DNA of 51,236 bases from Syncephalis plumigaleata (GCA_025201365.1 JAIXMF010000058.1:1-51236), one strand, 5' to 3'. Shown: positions 1 through 10,360, numbered from the stretch's first letter. A program made the numbers and translations. The notes: generated from the sequence alone by a model not told the origin.

Positions 1-2
1 TC

Positions 3-347
3 CTATATACTGAGATGACATTGTTGGATATTGACTTGTCGTTTTGACCAGTTCACTATGGATTTGATCTTTAAGCTGTTGATCCTTGGCAGCACTTGCT
101 GAGCATAGACCTTCTCGGCATCGAGGTACGCTTTCACATCCGTACTGTCCTGGCCTTCATCCTTTATCCACTGGTAAGGATCATCGATAACCTCGCCATG
201 GTACTTGTGCTGGAATGGTTTTGCCTTGGCCACCGGTACTTGTTCCACTTGGGATATTGGAAGTGCGTGCAATGGTACGGCCGATCCAATAAGTACTGCA
301 AAGTAGGCAAGTACTACAAACTTGCTTGTAATATGATAGCAGAACAT
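3..347 (-). CDS. S9-family serine peptidase (prolyl oligopeptidase/oligopeptidase B-like), N-terminal part, possibly frameshifted
   Basis: Start of a secreted prolyl-oligopeptidase-type enzyme; the rest lies beyond the left edge. I chose the ATG at 347 because it opens a good signal peptide (MFCYHITSK then a hydrophobic core ending SAVPLHALP); the reading frame extends further up but without a signal-like start. After it come family landmarks of the S9 beta-propeller N-terminus: 'HGEVIDDPYQWIKD' and a 'YLDAEKVYAQQ' helix, corresponding to the D-P-Y-x-W-L and AEN-x-Y motifs. The catalytic domain is not in the window. Near 85-95 the frame seems to slip: the family-like helix 'KDQQLKDQIHSELVKT' is encoded one base out of frame with the upstream part. 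This is either a frameshift, a very short unrecognised intron, or a sequence error. Confidence 0.6.
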   Translation of the reverse strand: MFCYHITSKFVVLAYFAVLIGSAVPLHALPISQVEQVPVAKAKPFQHKYHGEVIDDPYQWIKDEGQDSTDVKAYLDAEKVYAQQVLPRINSLKIKSIVNWSKRQVNIQQCHLSI

Positions 348-1199
348 TCTAACAGTAAGATAATGATTGAAAAAACGTGACGTGATGTATTGATTGTATA
401 AACGTAAAAATGATAATGAGCTGTAAAACAAATAAAATAAAAGGGCGGCGCTTGAACCATCATCTACAGCAGATTGTCCTCGACGTTATAAGAGGTTTGG
501 AGTGAAGCTGTCAATGCTTCAACATCGTGCTATCTATGGCCACATTTGTCACGTCAATGTGGCGTTGCATCAAGCTATCCAGGATTAGGTATGTACTGTA
601 GTGGTTATTTCAAGTCCTGCCAATACCAATTTGACACATTCTGTCGCATGTACTTGCAATCCTTGTTATGATTGCAATGGATGTTTCATGTTGTACATGT
701 ACTCCTCAAGAGTACCTTTACCATTTGTTCGTATATTGATACATTGTGCTTCTCATATATCTATTGGTCAATGTTGAAACATGAACCAGTCATTATTCCA
801 TTCATCATACATATTTGTTCTGTATCTATTGGGAAAGGAACTGTTAATGGACAAATGGTGTTTACTTGATATTTGTTCTTGTGAAATCACTAGAGTACTA
901 TTAGTGAAGCAAGAGCATGCTTGTTTTCAGGAATGTTTGAACAATGCCGTAGAGGATGTTACTTGTACACATATCTCTTGTTTAATGATTATTATTGGAT
1001 AGTTGCTGGTTTATATTCATAGCTATAGCATCATGAATGTATTCAATAAACATAAGCGATATTGAAGTGAGTTTACATTGGTTACGGCAATTGATTATTG
1101 AAAAGTCGATAATACGACATTTATCTTACGATTACGATATATATTGTAAATCATAATATTTTATTAGAATAGACATGTTTGTCTAATTTTCTTGTATCT
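348..1199. other. Intergenic, no gene seen
   Basis: AT-rich spacer between the S9 peptidase start and the 3' end of the next minus-strand gene. Only short ORFs without family resemblance. No tRNA-like A/B boxes were found. Confidence 0.5.
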
Positions 1200-2171
1200 T
1201 CAATTTGTGACATGCAGATTTGCCGTACATGGTAGTTCGCGTTGACCCACTTGTTGCTCTAATGCGGGCGTCCAATAGATAGCCGCCACTAATAGATGCG
1301 GCTGAAATGCTTTAGCGTCAAAGATGGCATGTAATTCCGTGTCAGTCGGTGGCGGTTGCTGTTTCGCCGCACGATCACTCGCTATCTTATTCTTGAGACG
1401 CTGTTCGACTGCATCCCGCATACTTGTCCATTGGCGACTCGACACGCGCATATACCACACTTCATTAGCCGGTGCAGATGTAGTGGAGATGGTGCTAGGC
1501 GTCATACCATCAATGTTGGATGGTAGTATTTCACGAATTAGACATACAGGCCAGAATATCGTTTCCGTAATGTAGTATTCAATGGCAATGTCGTCGATTT
1601 CCTTTTTATCGATACCCGCTCGTTTTAGCCGATCGAGTTCCTCGGGCAATATAATGGTAATCCTTGCCTCTTGTGCCGGTTGTAACCGACCAATGCCGCC
1701 CAATGGACCAAGTATGCTGGTGGTCAAACGAGTGAGCGATAGGGTTGATTGATTATTATCGGTGATGCTACTCCTTGAAGTACTGAGCGTGGTGCTTCTA
1801 CCCGACTCGAAAACACTCTGTACCGCCATTAATCGTTGCTGTAATGTATCTTTTAATGTTTCGTATTTTTTATTATTTAACGCGACAGCTAATGATTGCA
1901 ATGAATCCAGATCCAACGGTTGTCTAATACGCGTTTCCTCTGGATGATACTTTACCTCGGCAGTCATAAACAATTGCTGGCTTACGTTCAATGTGGGTAG
2001 TGTAGCATTATTCGGTAGATGCGCAAGGTACGGTGCCACAAATGGCAGCCTTGTCGATGTGACCAACGAGCCATTGACAGCCAGATGGTAGAATAGTCCA
2101 AGTAGTAAATGAGTAGTTTTAAGCATAGTGATAGCGGTAATAATGGTAGTAATATGTTTGTGCATCACCAT
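1200..2171 (-). CDS. Secreted protein of unknown function, paralogue of the gene at 2582-3250
   Basis: A 323-residue intronless ORF. The N-terminus is hydrophobic; the Met at 2123 (MLKTTHLLLGLFYHLAV) is the better signal-peptide start and the upstream Met at 2171 may be used instead. The C-terminal 150 residues match the neighbouring gene: a helix 'LPEELDRLKRAGIDKKEI..IAIEYYI', then 'EVWYMRVSSRQWTSMRDAV', then 'FQPHLLVAAIYW'. The order (EVWY-x-x-V, W-x-S-x-RD, F-x-PH) recalls the fungal 2H-phosphoesterase-like domain of 'Swiss Army knife' RNA-repair-like proteins, but the expected His-x-Thr/Ser is HLL here, so activity is doubtful. The middle is Ser/Thr-rich. Function is unknown; secretion and paralogy are the supported points. 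Confidence 0.7.
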   Translation of the reverse strand: MVMHKHITTIITAITMLKTTHLLLGLFYHLAVNGSLVTSTRLPFVAPYLAHLPNNATLPTLNVSQQLFMTAEVKYHPEETRIRQPLDLDSLQSLAVALNNKKYETLKDTLQQRLMAVQSVFESGRSTTLSTSRSSITDNNQSTLSLTRLTTSILGPLGGIGRLQPAQEARITIILPEELDRLKRAGIDKKEIDDIAIEYYITETIFWPVCLIREILPSNIDGMTPSTISTTSAPANEVWYMRVSSRQWTSMRDAVEQRLKNKIASDRAAKQQPPPTDTELHAIFDAKAFQPHLLVAAIYWTPALEQQVGQRELPCTANLHVTN

Positions 2172-2581
2172 TGAATATACAAGATAATCTACAAAATACT
2201 ACTAAAAGTTAGAGACTGTTTTGTTGTTTGTTTGTTCGTCGAGTAAATCAACATTGAACTAGAATCATCTGTAAGGGGAGAGGGGGAGAGAGAGAAGGGT
2301 AAATAATGAATAACTGGTTATCTTCTTGTTATAATCGTTCATAACCTATGTATTACTAGTCGTCAGGATTCCTCAATAAAAGGGGAGGAGGAGAAGGAGG
2401 AGAAGACTAACCTACATCACAAACAGTGTATTATCCAGTTTGTTTATCATCATTAATGTGTTTTATTCTTTGCAATTATAGGTAAGAGTTTAGCAGAATA
2501 AAGGAAAACAAAAGGAAACGCACATATCAACGAGGGGATATCCACACGTTGTTGATACAGCAGTAATAAGCTTAACATTGT

Positions 2582-3250
2582 CTAGAATGGATTGCCTACA
2601 GTTCTGACATCCGCCACGCATCGACTATTAGTACCACGCGCAACTTCCTCCTCCGGTAGATCTTCACGGCCTGACTGACCAAGGACGATGTGCGGGTAAA
2701 AGTCGTCAGGGTTGAAAGCACCAGGCGTGCCATTCCTCTCCAGGTAAAGTTTAGCTACGTGATCGCGCACCGACTTCCAAACTAACGAGTCCACTTTCAA
2801 GTACCACACTTCCTGATTCTTGGTACGTGTACGTCCCAAACATTCGATGTCAAAGGTGGTGTAGATCATATAGTAGAAGGAGCCAATGTCGTAGAGCTCC
2901 TTACCGGTGAAACCTTTCTTTTCAAGTATCTTGAACTCTTCGCGAGTTATGACGGATACACCGAAATCACTGGGTAATCGTAGAGGAGTCGACCAGCCGT
3001 CGCTCGTTACTTTACCGGCCGTTTCAGTGATGATGGGTTCGCTCAAGTTTTGGAAGAGCGAGTCTGGCTGCTCAAAGTAACCAATAAGGCCGATACTTTT
3101 TAGTTTCTCGGGCACCTCGAATACTTTAGCATCATTGGCACGTCTATCGAGACTTTTCACCGGCACGTGGGTGAACTCGACCGGCTGCGCTTGTATACAC
3201 GTAGTCATGCACAAGGCCATCAATAATGATATGCTATGAAATAACTTCAT
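2582..3250 (-). CDS. Secreted protein of unknown function with 2H-like C-terminal motifs
   Basis: A 222-residue intronless protein with a textbook signal peptide (MKLFHSISLLMALCMTTCIQA, cleavage probably after QAQ). The mature part has a predicted alpha/beta module: 'SVITREEFKILEKKGFTGKEL', 'FYYMIYTTFDIECLG', 'EVWYLKVDSLVWKSVRDHV', 'FNPDDFYPHIVLG', then an acidic/Arg-rich tail. It is the tandem paralogue of the gene 410 bases downstream on the same strand. The F-Y-P-H-I-V motif sits where 2H phosphoesterases carry H-x-T/S; the hydroxyl residue is Val. Two cysteines (in 'DIECLG' and 'NSRCVAD') could pair after secretion. Could be a lineage-specific effector-like family; the family assignment is inference. 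Confidence 0.75.
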   Translation of the reverse strand: MKLFHSISLLMALCMTTCIQAQPVEFTHVPVKSLDRRANDAKVFEVPEKLKSIGLIGYFEQPDSLFQNLSEPIITETAGKVTSDGWSTPLRLPSDFGVSVITREEFKILEKKGFTGKELYDIGSFYYMIYTTFDIECLGRTRTKNQEVWYLKVDSLVWKSVRDHVAKLYLERNGTPGAFNPDDFYPHIVLGQSGREDLPEEEVARGTNSRCVADVRTVGNPF

Positions 3251-3278
3251 GGTGAAATCAATAGACTAGCGTTGTTAT

Positions 3279-3302
3279 TATTGTTGTTGTTGTTGTTGTT
3301 GT
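3279..3302. repeat. (TTG)n microsatellite upstream of the secreted protein gene
   Basis: Eight or so TTG/TTA triplets about 30 bases upstream of the start codon of the gene at 3250, probably in its 5' UTR or core promoter. Confidence 0.8.
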
Positions 3303-3935
3303 AGAATTAGTTAAAAGGACAAGGCTGCAGGAATGAAATAATGACGCCGCTTTCTGCTCCGAATGGATCGTCAATTCGTTACGAAAATGGAAGAACGCCC
3401 GCTGCAATTGGATTAACAGTGTGAAAAGGATAAAAAGACTCGTGTAAGGATGGAAAGTGTTGATTGGATCTGATAGGAATGACACGGCTAGTATTAGATA
3501 GTTGGTAAGTACAAGCAAGTTTATATAGTGAACAGGTTAATGCTTTATCATAGGAAAAGAAAAAAAGAAATAGCTTCATGTTGGTATACAATAGGCCTAT
3601 GGTATCATTCGTAAAAGCAAGCACGGCATTTATTACGAGCATTTCTAATTCATCAATTGCCACGTACAAATGGTCCGCTGACATGCTCACTTTGTTCAAG
3701 GACATGTTACTGTGATTTATTCATGTAAGAATGTTCACGGATCCTCGCCATAACACAATCATATGTACGTGTTACACCTCCCTTATCGTACACCAGTCAC
3801 AAGTTAATGGTGTATGTCAAATAATCAACTATCATTACATGTATGTTATGACTGTTTAAATAATTTTATTCAGTTTAGATGATTATTGGATAGCATAAAT
3901 AATAAGTATTCTAATGATCAATACACGTAACTGAG
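3303..3935. other. Intergenic, no gene seen
   Basis: Upstream region of the secreted protein gene and 3' flank of the Pex20-like gene. Overlapping minus-strand ORFs here show no domain resemblance and are AT-rich, low-complexity translations. Confidence 0.4.
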
Positions 3936-5069
3936 CTATGCTGGATCTTGAGTAGATTTAAATTGTAATAAAAGTTGCTCAAGACGACGACGAGATCGTT
4001 GCATAATAACATCAGTAGTAATGTCTACGCTTAATAAACCATTATCATCATTACTATAATCATTCATGTTTAGTTCGTCTAGTTGTTCCATCGATTTACC
4101 AAAATACTTCTCCCAACGCCATTCCCATTGTCGTGTTGCTAGTCCCGCGTTAGCATTCATTACGACTTGTGCTGCCTCCGATAGTTCTGTTGCCATTGTA
4201 CTGATCATTGAATGTGCTTGTGATGATGATGATTGGTGCTGTTCTTGTTGTAGAAAATCACTCGTCCAGTTTGCTGCACTGTAACACGACCTTGACAATG
4301 GCATTGATGATGATGATGATGATGATGGTAGTGGTTTGTTGTGCGAGGCATCTGACCAAGCAACATTGAAGAGTTCACGTTCATTCTGAGGAGCATGACG
4401 CAATATACTACGCTGTCCCTTATTTGTTATGTCGTATACCGAGTAAGCATCATTATTCAATACAGACGATGTCAATGCAGGACTACTAGTCTCATAATGA
4501 CCATTGCTAGGTTCACCCCATTCAATAAGCTCACCCGAGGGAACATGATGATTAGATAGAAATTCGCGTGTCATTGTCTCGTTATTCCATGCCTCACTAA
4601 ACTCCCCTTCTCCTTCTTCTCCCTCTCTTTCTTCCTCTTTGTTAAGCGTAGACATTGACAATGATATGAATGGTGGTACATCATCAGTCATGGTTGCAGC
4701 TAGTCTGTCCAATGGCATTGCTGTTCCTGTTGTTGTTGACTGATTCTGTCGATTAGTACGTGTACTCGATGATGATGATACTGCCATTGTAGTCATCGAC
4801 CATGATGTCGTCGGCATGGTCGTTTCACGTTGTTTCCGGTAAGTTTGCCATTGAGCCTCCATAGGGTCGTTCTTCGTAATTAGGGTTGTCGAACGAAATG
4901 GCGAAAATTCAAGTGTACCTCCACTACCCTGAGTATGTGTTGACACGTTCACTCGTTCGTTTCCTTCGTTCATGTGCTTCATTAGTCGTTTGAGCGAGTG
5001 TGAATCGCTTTGACTTGTTGAAGCACAGCTGGTTTCTAGTGAACTGGCATGATGATTGTCTCTAACCAT
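3936..5069 (-). CDS. Pex20/Pex5-N-terminus-like peroxisomal import (co)receptor, candidate
   Basis: A 377-residue intronless, Ser/Thr/Asn-rich, largely disordered protein. The first 40 residues hold a lone Cys followed by 'SLKRLMKHMNEG', which resembles the conserved N-terminus of Pex5/Pex20 receptors (Cys, then L-x-x-L-x-K-H). Pex20-type proteins then carry W-x-x-x-F/Y motifs that bind Pex14/Pex13; here 'WTSDF' and 'WEKYF' fit exactly, and other Trp-bearing segments (SEAWNNETM, NVAWSDA) lie between. There are no TPR repeats, as expected for Pex20 rather than Pex5, and the length agrees with fungal Pex20 (about 400). The Cys would be the monoubiquitination site used for receptor recycling. 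It is divergently transcribed from the unknown gene at 5429 across 360 bases. Moderate confidence: motif-based only. Confidence 0.5.
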   Translation of the reverse strand: MVRDNHHASSLETSCASTSQSDSHSLKRLMKHMNEGNERVNVSTHTQGSGGTLEFSPFRSTTLITKNDPMEAQWQTYRKQRETTMPTTSWSMTTMAVSSSSSTRTNRQNQSTTTGTAMPLDRLAATMTDDVPPFISLSMSTLNKEEEREGEEGEGEFSEAWNNETMTREFLSNHHVPSGELIEWGEPSNGHYETSSPALTSSVLNNDAYSVYDITNKGQRSILRHAPQNERELFNVAWSDASHNKPLPSSSSSSSMPLSRSCYSAANWTSDFLQQEQHQSSSSQAHSMISTMATELSEAAQVVMNANAGLATRQWEWRWEKYFGKSMEQLDELNMNDYSNDDNGLLSVDITTDVIMQRSRRRLEQLLLQFKSTQDPA

Positions 5070-5428
5070 GGCAATTCCTATTAAATACTCTGCACAGATA
5101 AATAGAATAGAAAAAGAAGAGAGGAACAGCCTAATAGCGCTAATAGATAGTAGCTACTTGTGTCAACAAAGAATGACAGTAATAGTGAAGGCAATACAGC
5201 CAGGAATCCTGGTAACGAAAAGAAAGGAAAGTACCGATTCCGTTCCTGTGTGATTCATCAATCTACACGTGATTTACTCCGATAACAAAATGGAATCCTA
5301 CTTTTCATTGTTGGCATTAGCAAGCATACACATGCATACATGCTATAATCCATTTACTAACTATTTACTCTACTCAAATTGAATTTAATATCAACAGATA
5401 GGTGTAGCCATATACTGATAGTGTATAC

Positions 5429-6987
5429 ATGCTAGGTACAATGGACACATTCATAAAATCATCATATAGTATAAGTCGTGAGGTTTATTTACGCATACAA
5501 TCACGTCGATTGTACGCACGATTAAAGCAAAAGTATCGAGTATCGAGTACAACAGTCGATACCGTAAACAGGCATAGTAATTGCCTTAAGCGTATGCCAC
5601 AATTAGAGGCACGCTCTATAGAGACAATTATTGTTGAACAGTCGGATCAAATGCAACATTCAATGCTCAATAACCTGTCGCCTTCCACTATAATCAATGA
5701 GATTGATACATTTGCCAATAGTTATCATACATCATTAAGCAATGAAAAGCAGAATAATAATAAGATAAAGATGACATCTAGTAATCCTATCTATTTTACC
5801 ATATCCTTTACCTAGATATTAGCATACTACTATGGTACAATATACGCTTGCATCATGTATATTACTTTGACATAGTTGATAAACAATTGTTACCAATACT
5901 CGATAGGTCAGCTAATAATATCTCGACACAAATCGAGCATATATTAGTTAATTTATCGGTGAGAATAGAAACAACTATCAATACATGTCATTACAATATT
6001 CATTATTATTATTTCATTTATTGCAAACAGCGTTGGAATACAATGGGATGCATAATCCATCGAGTAACTGATAAAGGTAAGTGATATCAACAATAGTATC
6101 AAGCTAATTAGTGTTTAGTGTTTAGCATTGCAATACATAATAATGAACGGCATTCAACTCCTGATCATCTCGATCGTGGTAGTAGTAGTAGTAACAGTAC
6201 ATTATCAGCTAGATTAAATCAAATTGAATTATGCTTGATTATTAGCTTGATGAAACACAACGATAATCACGAAGACATTTTATCATCAATGATACGAGAT
6301 AATGATATGTTGTCACTTTTAATTGAGATCACGATAGAACAAGTAATGCAACAATTGTGGTGTAAGCGATATCCGTCAGTATTTCAACCAAGTAATAATA
6401 CGGTATGTCTCATTGAGTATTGTCATCATATATATATATATATATAGGCTGATGATTATGATTGTAATCGATAGCGATTGAATACAATACAATATGAAAC
6501 TGCAACTTCTATGGCTAGTATATTTACGCGGATGACAAAACAGCGTGCATCCACGTTTGAGCAGTCTATCTCGAGTAGATTAGATGCTAATGTAATGAAC
6601 GCATATTCTGAACAAACAATAACCGAGGCATTTCATCAATTATTTGAACATCAACATAGAAAGGTAGTCTACATTGTAAAATGTATTAGCATTCTATTAA
6701 TACTAGCATTACACTAGTCATTACTATGGATAGCATCTCATTTATCTGATGAACCTTTGAATAATCAGGCATGCTCTGATACTGAATCATCATCGTTATC
6801 ATCATCATGGTGGAGTAATACTGTAACTGATTGGTGTGAATCTAGTTCAATTGCTACTGCCACATCAATGTCAATGTCATCTAGCGAACTCGTACAATCA
6901 TCACCGTATAAATCTCATCTTAACAATGACACATGGATTGAATTCAGTGATGCTACTAGTTTTACTGATAGTAATATGAGTAATTAG
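5429..6987 (+). CDS. Six-exon gene of unknown function
   Basis: I do not recognise this protein. Exons that keep one open frame: 5429-5780, 5876-5958, 6031-6076, 6119-6402, 6475-6663, 6718-6987, giving about 407 residues; introns are 42-95 bases. The first exon is basic and helical ('REVYLRIQSRRLYARLKQKY'); the middle exons are helical with 'SARLNQIELCLIISLMKH' and 'SLLIEITIEQVMQQLW'; the C-terminus is Ser-rich with scattered Trp. No membrane segment or signal peptide. Two intron ends needed the second of two possible acceptors to hold frame (6118 and 6474); the intron ending at 6474 contains a (TA)n tract. The stop codon lies only 9 bases from the convergent glutamine-synthetase-like gene, so the 3' UTRs must overlap. 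Confidence 0.6.
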
Positions 6988-6996
6988 CATGCGCAT

Positions 6997-8818
6997 TTAG
7001 ATCAATTCAAGGTAGCGACGTAATTCCCAGTCAGTCACGGTGCTCGCCCATTTCGTCCATTCATGTCGACGGGTTGCCGCGTAATGCTCTACAAATTCAT
7101 CGCCTAATACCTTACGTACAATACTATCGGGAGCGGCCAATTTCTCGGTAGCTTCGTACAAGTTACGCGATAACGACTCTACCGACCCGTGATTCGTGCC
7201 ATCTTCCGCGATGGGTGGTGGCAATTCTAGCTTCTCCCTAATACCATAGAGACCGCATGCTAAACAAGCGGCAATCGCTAAATGTGCATTAATATCGGCA
7301 CCGGTAACGCGCTAATACACAAGTGACAGATGGTTAGCTAGTATTCCCATTGATGATTGCATTAGTGAACTACCATTTCTAATCGTGTACCCGATGCCGA
7401 ACAAGTCGGTACGGTAATGGCTCGTATCGCGGCCATACGATTCTCGCGACCCCAGTTCACCGCGCCTGGTGCCCAATAACTACCTACAAGTCGTTTATAG
7501 CTATGAATATATTACATTATATTAGTATACATACATGCATGCATGCATTCATACACTATTAATAAACATTATGATTATTTACCTATTGACGGTGGGTGCC
7601 AGTATAGCAAGAACACTTGGTAGTCCCTTAATCATACCGGCCAGGAATTGTTGCATGACCTGACTCATATTGGCACTGTAGTCATTGGTGGATGATTCCT
7701 GGTCAGTATCGGCGGCGAACTTATTGGCACCGGTGGTCAGATCACGTAGACTAAAGTGCAAGTGTCCACTACAGCCTGGTAGATCATTGTACGGCTTGGC
7801 CATGAATGAAGCGATAACCCCGTGGGATAGACCGATCTGCTTGGCCGATGTCTTGAACAATTGAGCACGATCGGCCATCATAAGAGCTGGCGCATACTCT
7901 AATGCAACCTCGTAGACACCAGGACCTATATAGGTAGATAGATAGATAGATATATAGTATGTATAAGTAACATCATTATGGCCAATTGATCATCTACATG
8001 TACTTGCCAGTCTCCGTATGAAGTGCTTCCAATGGTATGCCAAATGAACGACACTTATTGATTAGATCGTAAAAGTAATCCTGCTTAAGCGTAGGACGTA
8101 ATAGTGAATAGCCAAACATGCCCGGTGTTAACGGTGCCAACTGTTGATAGTTCTTTTCCTTTAATGATGTGGGCGTTTCTTTTTTATCATAAATAATTAA
8201 TTAAACAAAGGGACGATTACAATAACCATAACAACTTACCATTGAATTGGAAAAACTCAAACTCGGCTCCACACATAGGATCGAGACCTAATTCGTGGAA
8301 TTCATTGATAATTCGCTTGAGTAGATTACGCGGACACATAGGCAATGGTGTTTTCGTGCCAGGAATGAGGAAATCTACCAGGAAGAAGGCGGTATCCTTC
8401 TCCCAAGGAATTCGTCGATAGCTGTCCAGATCCACACGAGCTAGAATATCGCCATAGCCTATAGTTCAATTGGTAAGTATGCATAGCAATTACATCAACT
8501 ACGATACAACTTACTATCATTCATATAGCTACTGGTGGGCCGTACACTATAGGATTCATCATGGATATCCCATCCGAATACAACGCTGCAAAATCCTAGT
8601 ATCACCATTGTCTTATTATAAGTATTATTATTATCAGAATGCATCATGGTCTTGCCTCACTTACCGAAGCCATCATCGAGAATGGATAAAAACTTCTTCT
8701 TTGACATGATTTTTCCGCGTAACACGCCATCAATATCAATACCGGCTACTTTAACTTGATTATCATCATGCAAGAGCCTCCCGATAGACTCTATCGTTTG
8801 ACGCTCGGTGTCACTCAT
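6997..8818 (-). CDS. Glutamine synthetase-like ATP-dependent amine:glutamate ligase (GS type I fold)
   Basis: Seven exons (8818-8665, 8595-8515, 8458-8240, 8178-8008, 7925-7583, 7479-7374, 7311-6997) join into 462 residues. Landmarks of the glutamine synthetase superfamily appear in order: N-terminal beta-grasp 'VAGIDIDGVLRGK' and 'FGWDIHDESYSVRP'; catalytic-domain metal ligands in 'CGAEFEFF' and 'HTETGPGVYEVAL'; 'GCSGHLHFSL' for ATP/metal; 'SYWAPGAVNWGRENR'; 'RVTGADINAHLAIAA'. The sequence type (R-G-K near the start, no adenylylation loop) is that of fungal GS-like proteins related to gamma-glutamyl-polyamine or FluG/lengsin-type enzymes rather than the octameric cytosolic GSII, so the amine substrate is unknown. 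The intron after 8008 begins GC, not GT. Complete, with no disrupted motif. Confidence 0.9.
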
Positions 8819-9793
8819 TATGTTAACAGAGACGATAGTGTTTCGCTACTATAAAATACACCAGTAGTGGAAGTAGCTGCAATAGCAATGGCAATAGTAG
8901 AAATGAAACAACGGATAATAAAGAAGTAGACGACGACGACGACGACTACTACTACTACTACTACTACTACTGTTCAATTCGTAAGTCAAACTAGATACAA
9001 CGACTATAAACGTATTTTGCGTAAAAGAAAAGCTAGCAACTCGCACTTTATGGTAGTCAGGCTGCAATAGGCACGGACGTACACGTCGTTGAGTTGCCTT
9101 ACATGTCATCACGTGGTTAGTGTAGCAGTGTTATTGTATGTTATTGTGTGTGCGATGAATGCCACATTCTTATTCTACAGACAGAGTATATTCGAGCCAA
9201 TCATCGTGGTTTGAAACGGCGAGCGTGGGGAGTTGTCCGCTGATTGGATGACACTTGCAATTCGTAGACACTCAAGGCGTGAAGACGCACGCTTCGTCAT
9301 CGAAGGGTTGGTGGTCAGTCAATTGGACAGTTGGTTGGTTATGTATTGTACTAACTTGGTGGTGGTCATCTTGCTCTTTCTTACTCCCTCTCCTGCTCTC
9401 TCTCTCTCTCGCGCACACATACTTACTCTCTCGTTCTTCTTTACAATTAACCTTTCATTCTTTCTCTATTTTGTTTGCTCTTATCTGATCCCAGCTCACT
9501 GTGATTATTGCTTGTTTTCTTTGGCCGTTTCACGACGTTCATCTGTCGACCAACTAAACGATCAAGCTAGCAAGCAAGTTGTGTGTACGTGATTCACACA
9601 GACAGACAAACAGACAGTTGTTCTACTATTCTACGTGATTATATCTGACATTGCTCCCGTTATTGGTCAGCGTTGTCAAGTGCTTTTATTTCTAGTATTT
9701 GCTTATTGTATACAAGCATATACACACACACACACGCAATTAGCGGCTGTTATTGTTCAAGTGCCTTGTAGTTAGTTGTTGCACAATATCAAT
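8819..9793. other. Divergent intergenic region with CT-rich promoter tract
   Basis: Separates the GS-like gene (minus) from endosulfine (plus). It holds GAC/TAC triplet repeats near 8932-8972 and a long pyrimidine-rich stretch with (CT)n at about 9385-9440, the usual look of a fungal promoter. Open frames through the CT tract (for example 9233-9592) translate to Ser/Leu runs and are not considered genes. Confidence 0.5.
8932..8972. repeat. (GAC)n/(TAC)n triplet repeat
   Basis: About six GAC units followed by about eight TAC units, 110 bases upstream of the start codon of the GS-like gene. Confidence 0.85.
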
Positions 9794-10360
9794 ATGCTTC
9801 CAGCCAAACAGAACAAGGTCGATCTTAGTGTAAGTAAACGGGAAAACAAAATAAATGGGACGGCTACTAGTTAGCGTCAACAGCAATTATTGCGCACGAT
9901 AACGCTGGATAGGCCTGTGCAAGTGTAATGTAATAAAAGTCAGCTAACGCACGATTCTATTTTAGCAATTGACCGAGGAAGAAAAAGTGATTTTCCGTAA
10001 ATTCGGAAGACTGCCCAAGCGTGATCTTATCCGCAATAAGTTCGAGGTACATTGATATAGATGGAATGAATTAACAATGAAGATGATGATGATATACATA
10101 GATATACTAATATGATAACTATGCAGGAACGTAAATATTTCGATTCAGGTGATTATGAATTAAAGAAAGCGGGACGTCCCGATGCTTCTGTGGGCGTGCA
10201 ACACCCATCGCCAGACAAGATCCCACATGCGGCCAACGCAAGTAATTTGGCAAAAACTAGCACCGCGTCAGTTCAGCGGGAGAGTAGTTTAACGCAAGAT
10301 GCCACGGAGGAGATTACGCGTGCGGTACAGGAAACTACCAAGGAAGCAGCAGCTAAATAA
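9794..10360 (+). CDS. Endosulfine family PP2A-B55 inhibitor (Igo1/2, ENSA/ARPP-19)
   Basis: Three exons (9794-9829, 9966-10046, 10127-10360) encode 116 residues. The diagnostic region is 'FRKFGRLPKRDLIRNKFEERKYFDSGDYELKKAG': basic/hydrophobic stretch plus FDSGDY. In this family the Ser of FDSGDY is phosphorylated by Greatwall/Rim15, and the phosphoprotein then binds and inhibits PP2A-B55, linking nutrient or TOR signals to quiescence and mitotic entry. All core residues are intact. The N-terminus before it is short (about 20 residues), and the C-terminal tail is low-complexity and Ala/Thr/Glu-rich. Cytosolic or nuclear small disordered protein; no other reading frame competes. Confidence 0.93.

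Noticed and set aside
437-520. Possible tRNA (GGCGGCGCTTGAACC region)
   Set aside because: B-box does not match, and no cloverleaf could be drawn.
3258-3705. Overlapping minus-strand ORFs upstream of 3250
   Set aside because: No domain resemblance, and they span a TTG repeat and promoter-like sequence.
8849-9112. Minus-strand ORF with Ser/Arg runs
   Set aside because: Translation of the GAC/TAC triplet repeat.
9233-9592. 119-codon plus-strand ORF upstream of endosulfine
   Set aside because: Made of a CT-rich promoter tract; no second exon or family resemblance.
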